Positions 15,093-23,433 of a DNA stretch of 34,973 nucleotides are shown piece by piece (the stretch's first letter is position 1; every line of letters starts with the position of its first letter). The notes under the pieces were generated by a model. That model was given only the letters and a program-made list of their open reading frames with translations. It ran no database searches and was not told the origin of the DNA. Source of the stretch: Chryseosolibacter sp040902445 (GTDB lineage: Bacteria; Bacteroidota; Bacteroidia; Cytophagales; Cyclobacteriaceae); assembly GCA_040902445.1 (NCBI GenBank), contig JBBDXJ010000117.1:1-34973 (forward strand), given 5' to 3'. A program made the position numbers and the translations under genes.

Positions 15093-15128
15093 GTCTCCTC
15101 CGAGTCTCCGGTCTAGCGAACTCGGAGG
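15093..15128 (+). repeat. REP-like hairpin copy 10 (diverged)
   Basis: GTCT foot, arms CCTCCGAGTC and AACTCGGAGG. The C at stem position 5 is compensated by a G on the other arm relative to copies 3, 4, 6 and 8. The bulged T and TCT loop are retained, but the inner right arm has decayed to AGCG. It is the outer end of the array. Confidence 0.8.
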
Positions 15129-15160
15129 TTTCGCAATACCAAGTAAATTTAGTTTAAGCG

Positions 15161-15415
15161 TTAAAGTTCCTTCGTAGGATTAAAATAATTAATTGATTTT
15201 CCGTAATCCAAGAGATCGTGAATTTCTTTTTCAATTAATTTATATTCTTTGGCTGATTGCTTCTTAATAGACAAAAGTTCATTCATTACTTCCAAATACA
15301 TTTCACCGGGCGTGCCTAAAACCATTTGTGCTTCAGTAATTCGGGAAACGGAATCGTTGTATCCATGTTGGGATAATTTTGTTTTTATTAAGACAACTGT
15401 TTTAATCCACTCCAT
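15161..15415 (-). CDS. small hypothetical protein, candidate immunity protein
   Basis: This 84-residue, mostly helical soluble protein (segments RITEAQMVLGTPGEMYLEVM and EYKLIEKEIHDLLDYGKSI) has no signal peptide. It is encoded 140 bp downstream of the toxin-like C-terminus of the 15556-19581 gene, on the same strand. That is the position expected for the immunity gene of a polymorphic toxin, and the stretch is AT-rich like the toxin tip. The immunity role is inferred from position, size and composition; no family was named with certainty. The REP array begins about 30 bp beyond its stop codon. Confidence 0.68.
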   Translation of the reverse strand: MEWIKTVVLIKTKLSQHGYNDSVSRITEAQMVLGTPGEMYLEVMNELLSIKKQSAKEYKLIEKEIHDLLDYGKSINYFNPTKEL

Positions 15416-15555
15416 ACTGTTCGACCGATTTTAAAGTTTTGCAGTGAAGAGATCTTAATCATAATTTGTTCTTTCTCTCTCACTCTGTCTCTCTACCAAA
15501 AATACGTATTATTTCAATTTTATACTGTGTTTCAGAATCAAGCTCATCCCTTTGT

Positions 15556-18500
15556 TTAAAACTTTATAATGTGGAAGGATTCTAGCCCAACACTGTTTGA
15601 TGGTACAACTATTTCTATGCCGCCCCCAGGATTATTCTCAAATGCCGGTGCTTCCCTGGAAATTATTGGAGAGCTTTGCTTGGGCTTACCGATCTCAAGA
15701 AAGAACTCTCCTGATTTTAAATTATCTTCTGGTATCCCATATTTTTTGGCGAAAGTTTTAATGTCTTTAATATTAAGAGGATTTTCCAACGACCAATATT
15801 GAGCTTCTGCAGCCGAGCTTCTGTTTAACGTACCTATACGATATAGAGGTGATCCGTTCTTCACGTTTTCGAGCGCACTAATTGCATATTCGGAACTGGA
15901 TTGTTTCGCCCAGATTCCATGGCGCTCTGGAATTTTAATATGTAATTCATCATCCGCAATCTTGGCTACGAGTGTATTATCCGCTGTGCTAATCAATATT
16001 TCTTCTCCCTCATCATAAACTTTGTAGCCTGATTTAAACAGATCATCATAGACTTCTATTAACCTTGTGCTGAGTTTGGATCTATTTGGTGTCCATGAAG
16101 AAGTCAGTTCTCCTATTCGGCCAACGAATTTATTCCAGTTTTGATCCGATGTTTCTTTAAGAACTTTTAAGGCATCTTTTAAGTGCTCCACCTTAGACGC
16201 CACCCCGAGAGGTAAAATAACAGATGCAGCAGGAATGATTAATGCACCTCTCTGATAACGACCCCCGTTGTCCGTACTTTTCAATGAACTCCAGTATTCC
16301 TTCAGCCGATCGCAAACCTGACTCGAAAGATTTCTGATCTCATCCCAATTCGTTGAAAGTTCATACAATTCCTCTACAACCTGCCGTACTTCGTCTGCCT
16401 CCTTGCAATCAATAAAATATTTTTCAAGATCTTCTTTTTCTCCTTTGTAATCATGCCACTGTTCTTTTACCCAATTCCATAGTCCTACTTCTTTCTCATT
16501 TACAGCCAGCTCTTTTACTACAAATTCATATTCTTCTAAACTAGAAATCAATTTTTCGGTGCCACATTCCCAATAAGCGACTGTGTAAGCGTATAGGACT
16601 TTTCCTGGAAAATTTGATATTTCTTCTAAAACTTTCGGCAAGTGATATATTCCTGCTGCCTCAAGATATGTTCCATCAATAAGCCCGGCTGTAAAAGGCA
16701 GATCAAGATTCGAATAGTATAAAGTCGGTGAAACATTTTGATTGGCCCAGAAACAATGCGGAATGATACCTACACCATTATAACTTTTCCATCCTTCCGT
16801 GTTGCAGGCTTTCAAAAAGGCATTCACTTTACGAAACTTTTCTACCCAATGTTTAAAGCCTGGGTCTTCAAGCAATGGCGCGGCATTTTGATAAAATCTT
16901 TCAGACGATTTGCTATTCATCCCACCCTCTTCCCCCTCAAACAACCCTATCACTGATTGCGGCTCGTGAATGTAATCCCATTGGTATTTGTAAAGGGCTT
17001 TTCCATTGCTGTAATCCATTACATTGTCGGTAGTGCCAGGGGGGAGGCTGTGCTCACTGAAGATGTGCTTGAGATTGAAGGCGCCGTGGCCGAGTTCGTG
17101 CGCAAGAGTTTTCAGGAACTCGTCGCTGTTTCCTTCGTGAGGCTTGACAAACACAAAACCTGCCTGCTTGCCGCGCGGCATGTACCCAAGCGTAGAAGGG
17201 TTTTTTGGCCTGTCTATCAGGAACAGATAGTAAGTATTGTCCTGGAAGCGGTCAAAAGCATCCAGGACTTTTTTCATATCCGATGTGTAATTGGAAAAAA
17301 GTCCGGTCTCACCGTCATCAAAGGATTCTTCCAATGCGACTTGTATGCCCCGTGATAATTTTACATTCCACTGCACCACTGCCTGATTATAAACAGCATT
17401 CAGGCTTTGTGAAATTAGTTCAGCATTTAGACCCTCGGGCAAAGACACTTCGTTCACCGGAATGATCTCCAGATCATAATAAATGTGATTGTAGTGCGCA
17501 AGGTTAATTTTCCCCAGTACCTTATCCGGCAGGGTATCTGAGGGGCTGTAAAGCGCAAGAAGTTCCTCTTGTATTCCCGCTGCCTTTGCTTGAAGGCTAA
17601 ATGTAAATTTTCCTTGTAGCGATTTTGCAGGAGCGAGAGGTGTGGATCCGGCCTCAAATCTGATCCTGGTGATATCAGTCCCGGCCTGCAGTGCGCCTTC
17701 AAGATCATCTGCAAAAGAAACAGACAGTGCTTTCCAGGGTACGTGCGATCCGTCTTCAAGCTGTTGGTAATATTTCGATAAAGCATCGTGCTTCATTTCA
17801 TCGAAACCAAATCTGCCATCGCCTTTGGAAAAATTAAATGAGAGATCGTACTCCCTCCTTCCCCTCTCCCCCGAACCCCTGGCCGCCGTGGCGGTAGTCT
17901 TTGTAATGTTTCCTTTTTCGTCTACCACATATCCGTTGCCGACTTCGTCGACGATGGCATAGCTTTCGCCCTTCGGTAAAGTTTTTTGATTACCATCGGT
18001 GGTGGTGACGACAATGTTTCCGGCTTCGTCTTTTGTTACGGAAGCGATGGACATTCCTTCGACGGTAATCAATGAGTCGGTGGCGACAATGTTGACATCG
18101 AGTTCGCCTGTTTGAGGAGCTTTACCAGGGGTGATGGGCGTCTCTGCTTCCAACAGGAATCTACTTTCCGGGTTCCAAACACTTTTTATTGTGCCGGCAG
18201 TGAGCCAGAAGCCGTCATTCACGCGGATGTTCTCAAATGTAACTCTTACTTTGGCGGAGTTGAACCAGGGAACTATCGCAAGGCCGGAGCCATAATACTT
18301 GCCATTCACTTCCATTACGTCGCGCACCAGCACGTCGTATCCCCCGGCCTTGATGGTGTCGTTAATGCTTAGGGGAAAGACGGGTAATGTATTTTCAGGG
18401 ATGTCCGGAGGGGCAACATCTTTGCAGACAAATACTTCTTCCTCCGGTGGAAGTGTTTTAAAGATCTCAATTTCGGTATAGTCACTTTCCTGTCCGTCTG

Positions 18501-19581
18501 TTTCCGTCCGTACCCGCAGTTCATATTCGGTGTTTGTTTGAAGATGGTAAAGTGTTTTTTCTGTGAACATCGTTCTGGTCTCATACCAGTCATGATTTTC
18601 AGAACGCTGTCTGGGCCGGTACTGAAGTCGGTATTTTACATCCTCGTTAACAACGGTGACGCGATCCCAGCGAATGGCGAGTGTCGTCGGTTTCGCCCAT
18701 CGCATTTGCAGATTTTGAGGAACAGGTAGCGCTTCTCCATACTGAAATACATAAACTTCGCTGCGTCCCTTATTTTTGAAAAGATCTTTACCACCGGTAT
18801 CGCGCGCTTCGACCTGCCAGGCATATTTTCTTCCCGGGATTAGTGATGGTTCGCCCGGGCCGTAAATAATCTGTGTTTGAGAAATAACTATTTCGAATAA
18901 TGGGGGCTGTGTCAAGAAGGCATCGTAGGGATTGCGGTTCTCAGGCCACACCTCCAGTAGCCTGAAGGTATATTCTGTAGTAAACGCTGCGTTCGGGGAC
19001 GCTGTATGCCTTGGTGTCCACGTAAACAGGATGTTGGTTGGATCCTGTAATTTTAGTTTCGAGAAGTTTGTGGGCAGATTGAGCATAGGCGGATCGTTGA
19101 GAATGATCCAAGCCGTCGTCGTTCCTTTATTGCTCACCACGGTGCTGCGATTGTAGTCGAGGACTTCGACGCTGAAACGGTAAACTCCTTCGGGAAGCTT
19201 CGCTCTCTTTTCGTATTCACTTCTGGAGAATCCGGAGAATTCAAGGGCATTGGGCAGAAAATATTCCCATAGATCTTCGCCGTAAAATATCTGTGGCACG
19301 CCGCCGCCCTCCAGCCTGATGGGTTGTGCAATAAAATTCTCTTTCGTTCTGATGGTTATGCCTACACCTTCAATGGTGATCCTGAGCTTGCATGGGTAAT
19401 CCGTAAGTGAGATGTCATTCGCGCGGATGTGAACTATAAAATTCTGCGCGCCGGGTGCAGTGTAATCGCTGAGGTACGGCGAGTACGGCGGTATTAGTTG
19501 CGGGTTAACCTGGACAGGAAATACCTGGGCGCTTGCTACTATTCCAAAAATCACTGCCAGGAAGAGAAGAATGTGTTTCAT
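15556..19581 (-). CDS. TANFOR-type secreted protein with FnIII, metallopeptidase motif and toxin-like C-terminus
   Basis: Using the ATG at 19581 (codon 5 of the longest frame) gives 1341 residues with a signal peptide ending VASAQ. The N-terminal part (VFPVQVNPQLIPPYSPYLSD, NDISLTDYP) matches the TANFOR region recalled from Tannerella and other Bacteroidota. A fibronectin type III domain lies at about 284-375. Near 828 is HELGHGAFNLKH, a zinc-binding HExxH with a third His, followed by NVMDYSNG like a metzincin Met-turn. This peptidase could release the tip. The last 100 residues (LYRIGTLNRSSAAEAQYWSL, then PGGGIEIVVPSNSVGLESFH) resemble tips of Rhs/WapA-like polymorphic toxins; the catalytic type is not assigned. 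An outer-membrane protein gene lies upstream and a possible immunity gene downstream. Confidence 0.82.
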   Translation of the reverse strand: MKHILLFLAVIFGIVASAQVFPVQVNPQLIPPYSPYLSDYTAPGAQNFIVHIRANDISLTDYPCKLRITIEGVGITIRTKENFIAQPIRLEGGGVPQIFYGEDLWEYFLPNALEFSGFSRSEYEKRAKLPEGVYRFSVEVLDYNRSTVVSNKGTTTAWIILNDPPMLNLPTNFSKLKLQDPTNILFTWTPRHTASPNAAFTTEYTFRLLEVWPENRNPYDAFLTQPPLFEIVISQTQIIYGPGEPSLIPGRKYAWQVEARDTGGKDLFKNKGRSEVYVFQYGEALPVPQNLQMRWAKPTTLAIRWDRVTVVNEDVKYRLQYRPRQRSENHDWYETRTMFTEKTLYHLQTNTEYELRVRTETDGQESDYTEIEIFKTLPPEEEVFVCKDVAPPDIPENTLPVFPLSINDTIKAGGYDVLVRDVMEVNGKYYGSGLAIVPWFNSAKVRVTFENIRVNDGFWLTAGTIKSVWNPESRFLLEAETPITPGKAPQTGELDVNIVATDSLITVEGMSIASVTKDEAGNIVVTTTDGNQKTLPKGESYAIVDEVGNGYVVDEKGNITKTTATAARGSGERGRREYDLSFNFSKGDGRFGFDEMKHDALSKYYQQLEDGSHVPWKALSVSFADDLEGALQAGTDITRIRFEAGSTPLAPAKSLQGKFTFSLQAKAAGIQEELLALYSPSDTLPDKVLGKINLAHYNHIYYDLEIIPVNEVSLPEGLNAELISQSLNAVYNQAVVQWNVKLSRGIQVALEESFDDGETGLFSNYTSDMKKVLDAFDRFQDNTYYLFLIDRPKNPSTLGYMPRGKQAGFVFVKPHEGNSDEFLKTLAHELGHGAFNLKHIFSEHSLPPGTTDNVMDYSNGKALYKYQWDYIHEPQSVIGLFEGEEGGMNSKSSERFYQNAAPLLEDPGFKHWVEKFRKVNAFLKACNTEGWKSYNGVGIIPHCFWANQNVSPTLYYSNLDLPFTAGLIDGTYLEAAGIYHLPKVLEEISNFPGKVLYAYTVAYWECGTEKLISSLEEYEFVVKELAVNEKEVGLWNWVKEQWHDYKGEKEDLEKYFIDCKEADEVRQVVEELYELSTNWDEIRNLSSQVCDRLKEYWSSLKSTDNGGRYQRGALIIPAASVILPLGVASKVEHLKDALKVLKETSDQNWNKFVGRIGELTSSWTPNRSKLSTRLIEVYDDLFKSGYKVYDEGEEILISTADNTLVAKIADDELHIKIPERHGIWAKQSSSEYAISALENVKNGSPLYRIGTLNRSSAAEAQYWSLENPLNIKDIKTFAKKYGIPEDNLKSGEFFLEIGKPKQSSPIISREAPAFENNPGGGIEIVVPSNSVGLESFHIIKF

Positions 19582-19782
19582 TTTATGATGCATCAGATGT
19601 TCAGCAGTCTTTTCGTGGACTTACCATATTTCTTATTTCCGTTACCATTGCACGCTCTTGCGTTCAGCAGATCCATGGCCGCAGTCTTTAGCGAAGGAGG
19701 CGTTCGCTCCTGCAACTCCGCAGCCCAACGCGCGCGCTCCAAAGGAGTCCCATGGACAGGATAACGGTGTTAAAAGGGACCC
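19582..19782. other. intergenic spacer with short inverted repeats
   Basis: These 201 bases separate the outer-membrane gene from the TANFOR gene on the same strand. AGCGAA (19690-19695) and TTCGCT (19703-19708) form a short hairpin that competes with GGAG/CTCC pairing. CCATGG occurs twice and a CGCGCGCG run lies near 19730. No T-run terminator is seen, so co-transcription remains possible. Confidence 0.4.
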
Positions 19783-21507
19783 TTATTTCCTCCTTCCCAC
19801 AACGGTATAGCTATACCCCATCGTTCCGGTGAATTCAGTTACATAATAGGGAACCCCTTCGCGTGTACGGCCCCGGTTCACTGCGATGGCGCTGAGATTG
19901 ATATTGTGTTTGTCGTGCAATGACAATGCTCCGCTCAGTCGGCCATTGATCGCGGTGTTTATCCTTACACCATTGCTCCTGGCGGTATTGTATGACGATG
20001 ATAATGTTGTTCTGAATTTTCTTTTAAAGAATGACCTGCTGATGGTGACACCGGGTCCCATCGTCCGGTTATTGATATGGTAACCCTCGTTTATCGAAGT
20101 GTTAAAGTTTATGGCAACACTTATATTTTGCGGAACAAGTGTAATGGAATATCCGGTGTTGATGTTGTAAAAGCGGGTTCCGGAATGTTGTTTCACCTGG
20201 CCTTGCGTGTCGGCGGCATCCTGCCAGGTAAGCTGCAGGTTGAAATTTTGTTTCTTATTTTCTCCACCCGGCAACGAGTACATCGCTGACATGGAAGCGT
20301 TCCGGGAAATTTGCGTAAAGTTTAGCGTGTCAAGGTTGTCATAGGGCGTTAGCTGATTGATGGTTTCAAACTGTGACCGTATGTTGGTATACGTCTGGAA
20401 ACTTGAATAGGAAGCGGACGTATTAAAATGTTGGGAAGCTGTATAAGTTATATTTATGGAGCCCACAATTCTCCGCATGGTGCTTATTTTTGTTTTGTCC
20501 AGATTATCCCCCTGGATGCCAGCGCTCGCGGCCATATTTAATTTACCCTGAAGCATACCGGTTGATCCGTTCAGGGTGATATTTTCGAGGTCATTGTTGA
20601 AGTAGTAAGCGCCTAATGTCCGGTATCCGGGATCTATGCGCTCGTAGGCGAGGCCGAGTCTCCATTCACCGCGCTGGTAGTCGAAGGAAGTTTTAAAGGC
20701 ATTGTAGTACGATGACGATACCCGGGGCTGAAAAATTCCACACTCCGCCAGAGGATGATCATTCACGGTTTCATTCGCCCTGGTATCCTTTGACATCGCG
20801 CTGGTGGCAAACTCCGCTTTCAGAAGAAAACTTTTAAACAGTGTCTTTCCTATGCCAAAACTCAGCACCAGGTTCTGCTGAGGGGTGATGTCAACGCTAT
20901 CAGGAATGTTTCGAATTGAGTGGAGGTCGTCTTCGGCGTGAAACACGATCATGTCGATAAAATTCCGGCTCCCGCCGCAGGTCACCTTCAGCCCATATCC
21001 AATCCGTTGAAATGCAGGCATTGATGATGACTGCAAGCTGTCGGGTTCCACGGCTTTCATAAACCGGCCGTAAAATGTGCTGAATTTCCAGATCCCCCCG
21101 GGGGCGAGGTCAATGGCTCCTCCTAAAAAAACGTGACCGTTTACGGTGTAAGGTGAAAAAGACATCGAGGTATACCCCACATGGGCCGTGATCCATTTGT
21201 ACGTTGGATGCACCGAATATTGATTGAAGGGCTGGGAGAAGGATGTGTTTTGGTTAGAGAGACTGAAGGTCAGCGGAACGGTCCAGCCATAAAGTGACAG
21301 GTTCAAATTAGCGGAAGCGTAATAGCTGTAGGGATCGCGCCCTGAGGCGATGCCACTGGAGGAATAAAATATCTGATTAAAGGAGACGCCGCCGGCAAAG
21401 GAGAAGGGTTTCTCCTTGCCTATAGATTCAAGGTTCTGCGCTGCCAATGGAATAATTGCACTGAGTGCAAACACCAGTGACAAGCCTGAGCGAGAGGGTC
21501 TTCGCAT
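19783..21507 (-). CDS. outer-membrane beta-barrel protein, TANFOR-associated
   Basis: The 574-residue protein has a signal peptide (about 1-23, ending PLAAQ). The rest shows the alternating polar/aromatic pattern of amphipathic strands expected of an outer-membrane barrel: YYASANLNLSLYGW, WITAHVGYTSMSFSPYT, WRLGLAYERIDPGY, ISVAINFNTSINEGYH, ending TMGYSYTVVGRRK. No plug or TonB box is visible. It lies directly upstream of the TANFOR gene on the same strand with a 201-bp spacer. From memory such barrels often neighbour TANFOR genes, so a role in surface display or secretion of that protein is a reasonable inference. Confidence 0.78.
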   Translation of the reverse strand: MRRPSRSGLSLVFALSAIIPLAAQNLESIGKEKPFSFAGGVSFNQIFYSSSGIASGRDPYSYYASANLNLSLYGWTVPLTFSLSNQNTSFSQPFNQYSVHPTYKWITAHVGYTSMSFSPYTVNGHVFLGGAIDLAPGGIWKFSTFYGRFMKAVEPDSLQSSSMPAFQRIGYGLKVTCGGSRNFIDMIVFHAEDDLHSIRNIPDSVDITPQQNLVLSFGIGKTLFKSFLLKAEFATSAMSKDTRANETVNDHPLAECGIFQPRVSSSYYNAFKTSFDYQRGEWRLGLAYERIDPGYRTLGAYYFNNDLENITLNGSTGMLQGKLNMAASAGIQGDNLDKTKISTMRRIVGSINITYTASQHFNTSASYSSFQTYTNIRSQFETINQLTPYDNLDTLNFTQISRNASMSAMYSLPGGENKKQNFNLQLTWQDAADTQGQVKQHSGTRFYNINTGYSITLVPQNISVAINFNTSINEGYHINNRTMGPGVTISRSFFKRKFRTTLSSSYNTARSNGVRINTAINGRLSGALSLHDKHNINLSAIAVNRGRTREGVPYYVTEFTGTMGYSYTVVGRRK

Positions 21508-21522
21508 GGGTCGGGCCTTTTT

Positions 21523-21558
21523 TAACTTGACTAATAACTTATAATAACTTGACTAATA
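21523..21558. repeat. 14-bp direct repeat upstream of the barrel gene
   Basis: TAACTTGACTAATA occurs at 21523-21536 and again at 21545-21558, 22 bp apart (two helical turns), just upstream of the minus-strand ATG at 21507. The spacing would suit a dimeric regulator, but there is no further evidence. Confidence 0.5.
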
Positions 21559-21742
21559 TCGAGAGTGGTTTTTAAAGAGTCAAGATTTGTCAGGTTAATT
21601 TTTGAAATCTTCGACATCATAGTCGATGGTAGATAGTCTAGAGCCATGGCGGGTGAAATTTCCCACAAAGACACAAAGACACTAAGGTTTGTTTGGTTTT
21701 CCGGCTTTCTTGTTTAGCGCTTCGTGGCGAGACCAAAATCGG

Positions 21743-23407
21743 CTATTTTTTTAAAAGATGCTGCAATACCTGCGCTAATTTTTCACCTTTGATCTGGTCA
21801 TCTATCGCAACAATGATCCCTTTCGCATCGACCAGGATTGCTCTGGGTAATCCCTGTTGTTCAAAGATCTGGTTGCTCTTTTCCCCTCCATATCGGCCTG
21901 CAAAGGCATTATACCATGGCATGTTCCATTTCTTTTGACGAAAGTTGGCGACCACCTCAGGACTATCATCAAAGGAAATACTGACAATTGTAAATCCTTT
22001 GTCTTTGAATTGTTCATAGACCTGGTGAAGGTTTTTCATTTCGGCCACACAAGGTGAGCACCAGGTTGCCCACAGGTCAATGAGATAAGTTTTACCCCTG
22101 AGTTCACCAGGGGTTATTACGTGATCTGGATCGTCCAAAGAAACAAAGGAAAAATCCGGCATAACTTTTCCAATGGCTATTTTTCTGTTTAACGGATTTC
22201 TCTTTTTTATGCCTTCCAGCCATTTGGGGTAAGCTGCAAACTCTTTCATGAAATCATTATAAAGCCTGACAAAGTTTTTTTCGTCTCCCTCCTTATGGTA
22301 CACGTCCAGGGCAAAGACCAAATAATCGGCTCTTAAACTTTCATCATCCTGCGCTGCTGCAATTTTCTCCGCAAAATACGCTGCTTCTTTTGGGTCAGGG
22401 AATGCATCTAAAACCCAGGGAGATCCAATTTTCCATACACGTGAGTCAGGGGAGATTGTCTTCAACACCTTCCGGGCCTGCGAAGAAGAATCCACTTCCG
22501 CATAAAAAGCAGCCATCTGGTATACATCTTTAGAAGTTTGATCGGTCGCGGCTGTGGCCATGGCTGAGAAATAGGATAGATCTTCTTCGATGTTGTAAGC
22601 CCTGATGAAATCCTCGTAGTTTCCCAGTTGTCTTGTGTCTAAAAAATTATAGGAAGCCAGCCTGAATTTCATTTTCCTGAAATCCACAGCCAGGTGGGCG
22701 GTAAGCAGTTTTGCGGTAGTGCTACGGGGGTTTGAAAAGTTTACGAGGGCTGGTAAATCAGAGGCAAGCAATAACCCCGGATCGAATGTCAGTTTTGTTT
22801 GTTTAGTATGGGTGTTTATAACTGCGTAGTAACTTCCGCCGAGCCAATTCGTATATCGGTTTGAGTCATATTTATAGTTGGTTTTGCCGGGAGCATCCAC
22901 CGGAATTCCATCTCCGTCCATGAAAAGCAACGGGCGATAGCTTAATATTTTTGTTCTCTCCGAAGGTATGCTGGCGATGTAAGCACCGTTTTTTTGGCGA
23001 GTCATTTTTTGAAGCCTTTTGTCCAGGGAAAAATCATTAAAACTTCCGGACACGAAAACGGAATCTGGTGTTTTCATTTCTTTTTTTAAAGTACCAAGCC
23101 GCACTTCAAATTCTATTAGCTCATCCTGTTCGATAAGGATAGGACATCGAACTGCGCGATGGTGCGTTCCGGCGCAGCGGACAAAATACAATCCCGGTGC
23201 GTTCACTGAAAATTCAAACGTATTGTCCTGAACGCTGCTGGCCGGAATTTCGATTTGTGAATCAATTTTGTTTTGCGTCAGACTTGCGTGGCTTTCCTGC
23301 ATGGGTTTTCCATCGTGTCCGATTACATGGACCTTGATCTTATATTGCTGGGCATGCGCAACGCCGGCTATACAGCCAGCGATGACCATTAGGATACGTA
23401 TAGTCAT
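21743..23407 (-). CDS. TlpA-like thioredoxin-tailed protein, paralog 4 of the cluster (WCSPC)
   Basis: The 554-residue exported protein has a signal peptide ending GVAHAQ. Residues about 20-110 form a carboxypeptidase-regulatory-like beta domain (IKVHVIGHDGKPM). About 115-200 resemble a CBM48/E-set region (VFVSGSFNDFSLDKRLQKM). A helical middle follows, and a C-terminal TlpA/thioredoxin domain (about 415-554) with the redox motif Cys450-Ser-Pro-Cys453 in DLWATWCSPCVAEM and the cis-Pro loop QGLPRAILVD. It should act as a periplasmic thiol-disulfide reductase or isomerase. It is the last gene of a five-gene minus-strand cluster, 26 bp after its neighbour. Its N-terminus resembles the first paralog (26862-28526) more than the middle two. 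Substrates are unknown. Confidence 0.88.
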   Translation of the reverse strand: MTIRILMVIAGCIAGVAHAQQYKIKVHVIGHDGKPMQESHASLTQNKIDSQIEIPASSVQDNTFEFSVNAPGLYFVRCAGTHHRAVRCPILIEQDELIEFEVRLGTLKKEMKTPDSVFVSGSFNDFSLDKRLQKMTRQKNGAYIASIPSERTKILSYRPLLFMDGDGIPVDAPGKTNYKYDSNRYTNWLGGSYYAVINTHTKQTKLTFDPGLLLASDLPALVNFSNPRSTTAKLLTAHLAVDFRKMKFRLASYNFLDTRQLGNYEDFIRAYNIEEDLSYFSAMATAATDQTSKDVYQMAAFYAEVDSSSQARKVLKTISPDSRVWKIGSPWVLDAFPDPKEAAYFAEKIAAAQDDESLRADYLVFALDVYHKEGDEKNFVRLYNDFMKEFAAYPKWLEGIKKRNPLNRKIAIGKVMPDFSFVSLDDPDHVITPGELRGKTYLIDLWATWCSPCVAEMKNLHQVYEQFKDKGFTIVSISFDDSPEVVANFRQKKWNMPWYNAFAGRYGGEKSNQIFEQQGLPRAILVDAKGIIVAIDDQIKGEKLAQVLQHLLKK

Positions 23408-23433
23408 GGGTGATTATTTTAAAAGAAAACTAA

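Larger units (their letters stand above)
14165..15128. repeat. tandem BIME-like array of about 250-bp units, interrupted by the scaffold gap
   Basis: Each unit holds a plus-oriented hairpin, a roughly 100-135 bp spacer beginning TTTGGAACACGACCAGTTCC, a minus-oriented hairpin and a 79-bp spacer. Segment 14335-14499 is identical to 14581-14745 over 165 bp (offset 246). Segment 14201-14370 matches 14846-15015 over 170 bp with two differences (offset 645). The last unit, ending at 15128, is diverged. The identical repeats reach the gap edges, so the true copy number is probably not resolved. Long ORFs across this region are artefacts of repetition. Confidence 0.88.

Noticed and set aside
14165..15128. 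CRISPR array
   Set aside because: Repeats are palindromic and alternate in orientation, spacers are themselves repeated and far too long, and no cas genes are present.
14165..15128. Integron cassette array with attC sites
   Set aside because: No tyrosine integrase gene and no genes between the hairpins; a RAYT gene directly alongside explains the hairpins better.
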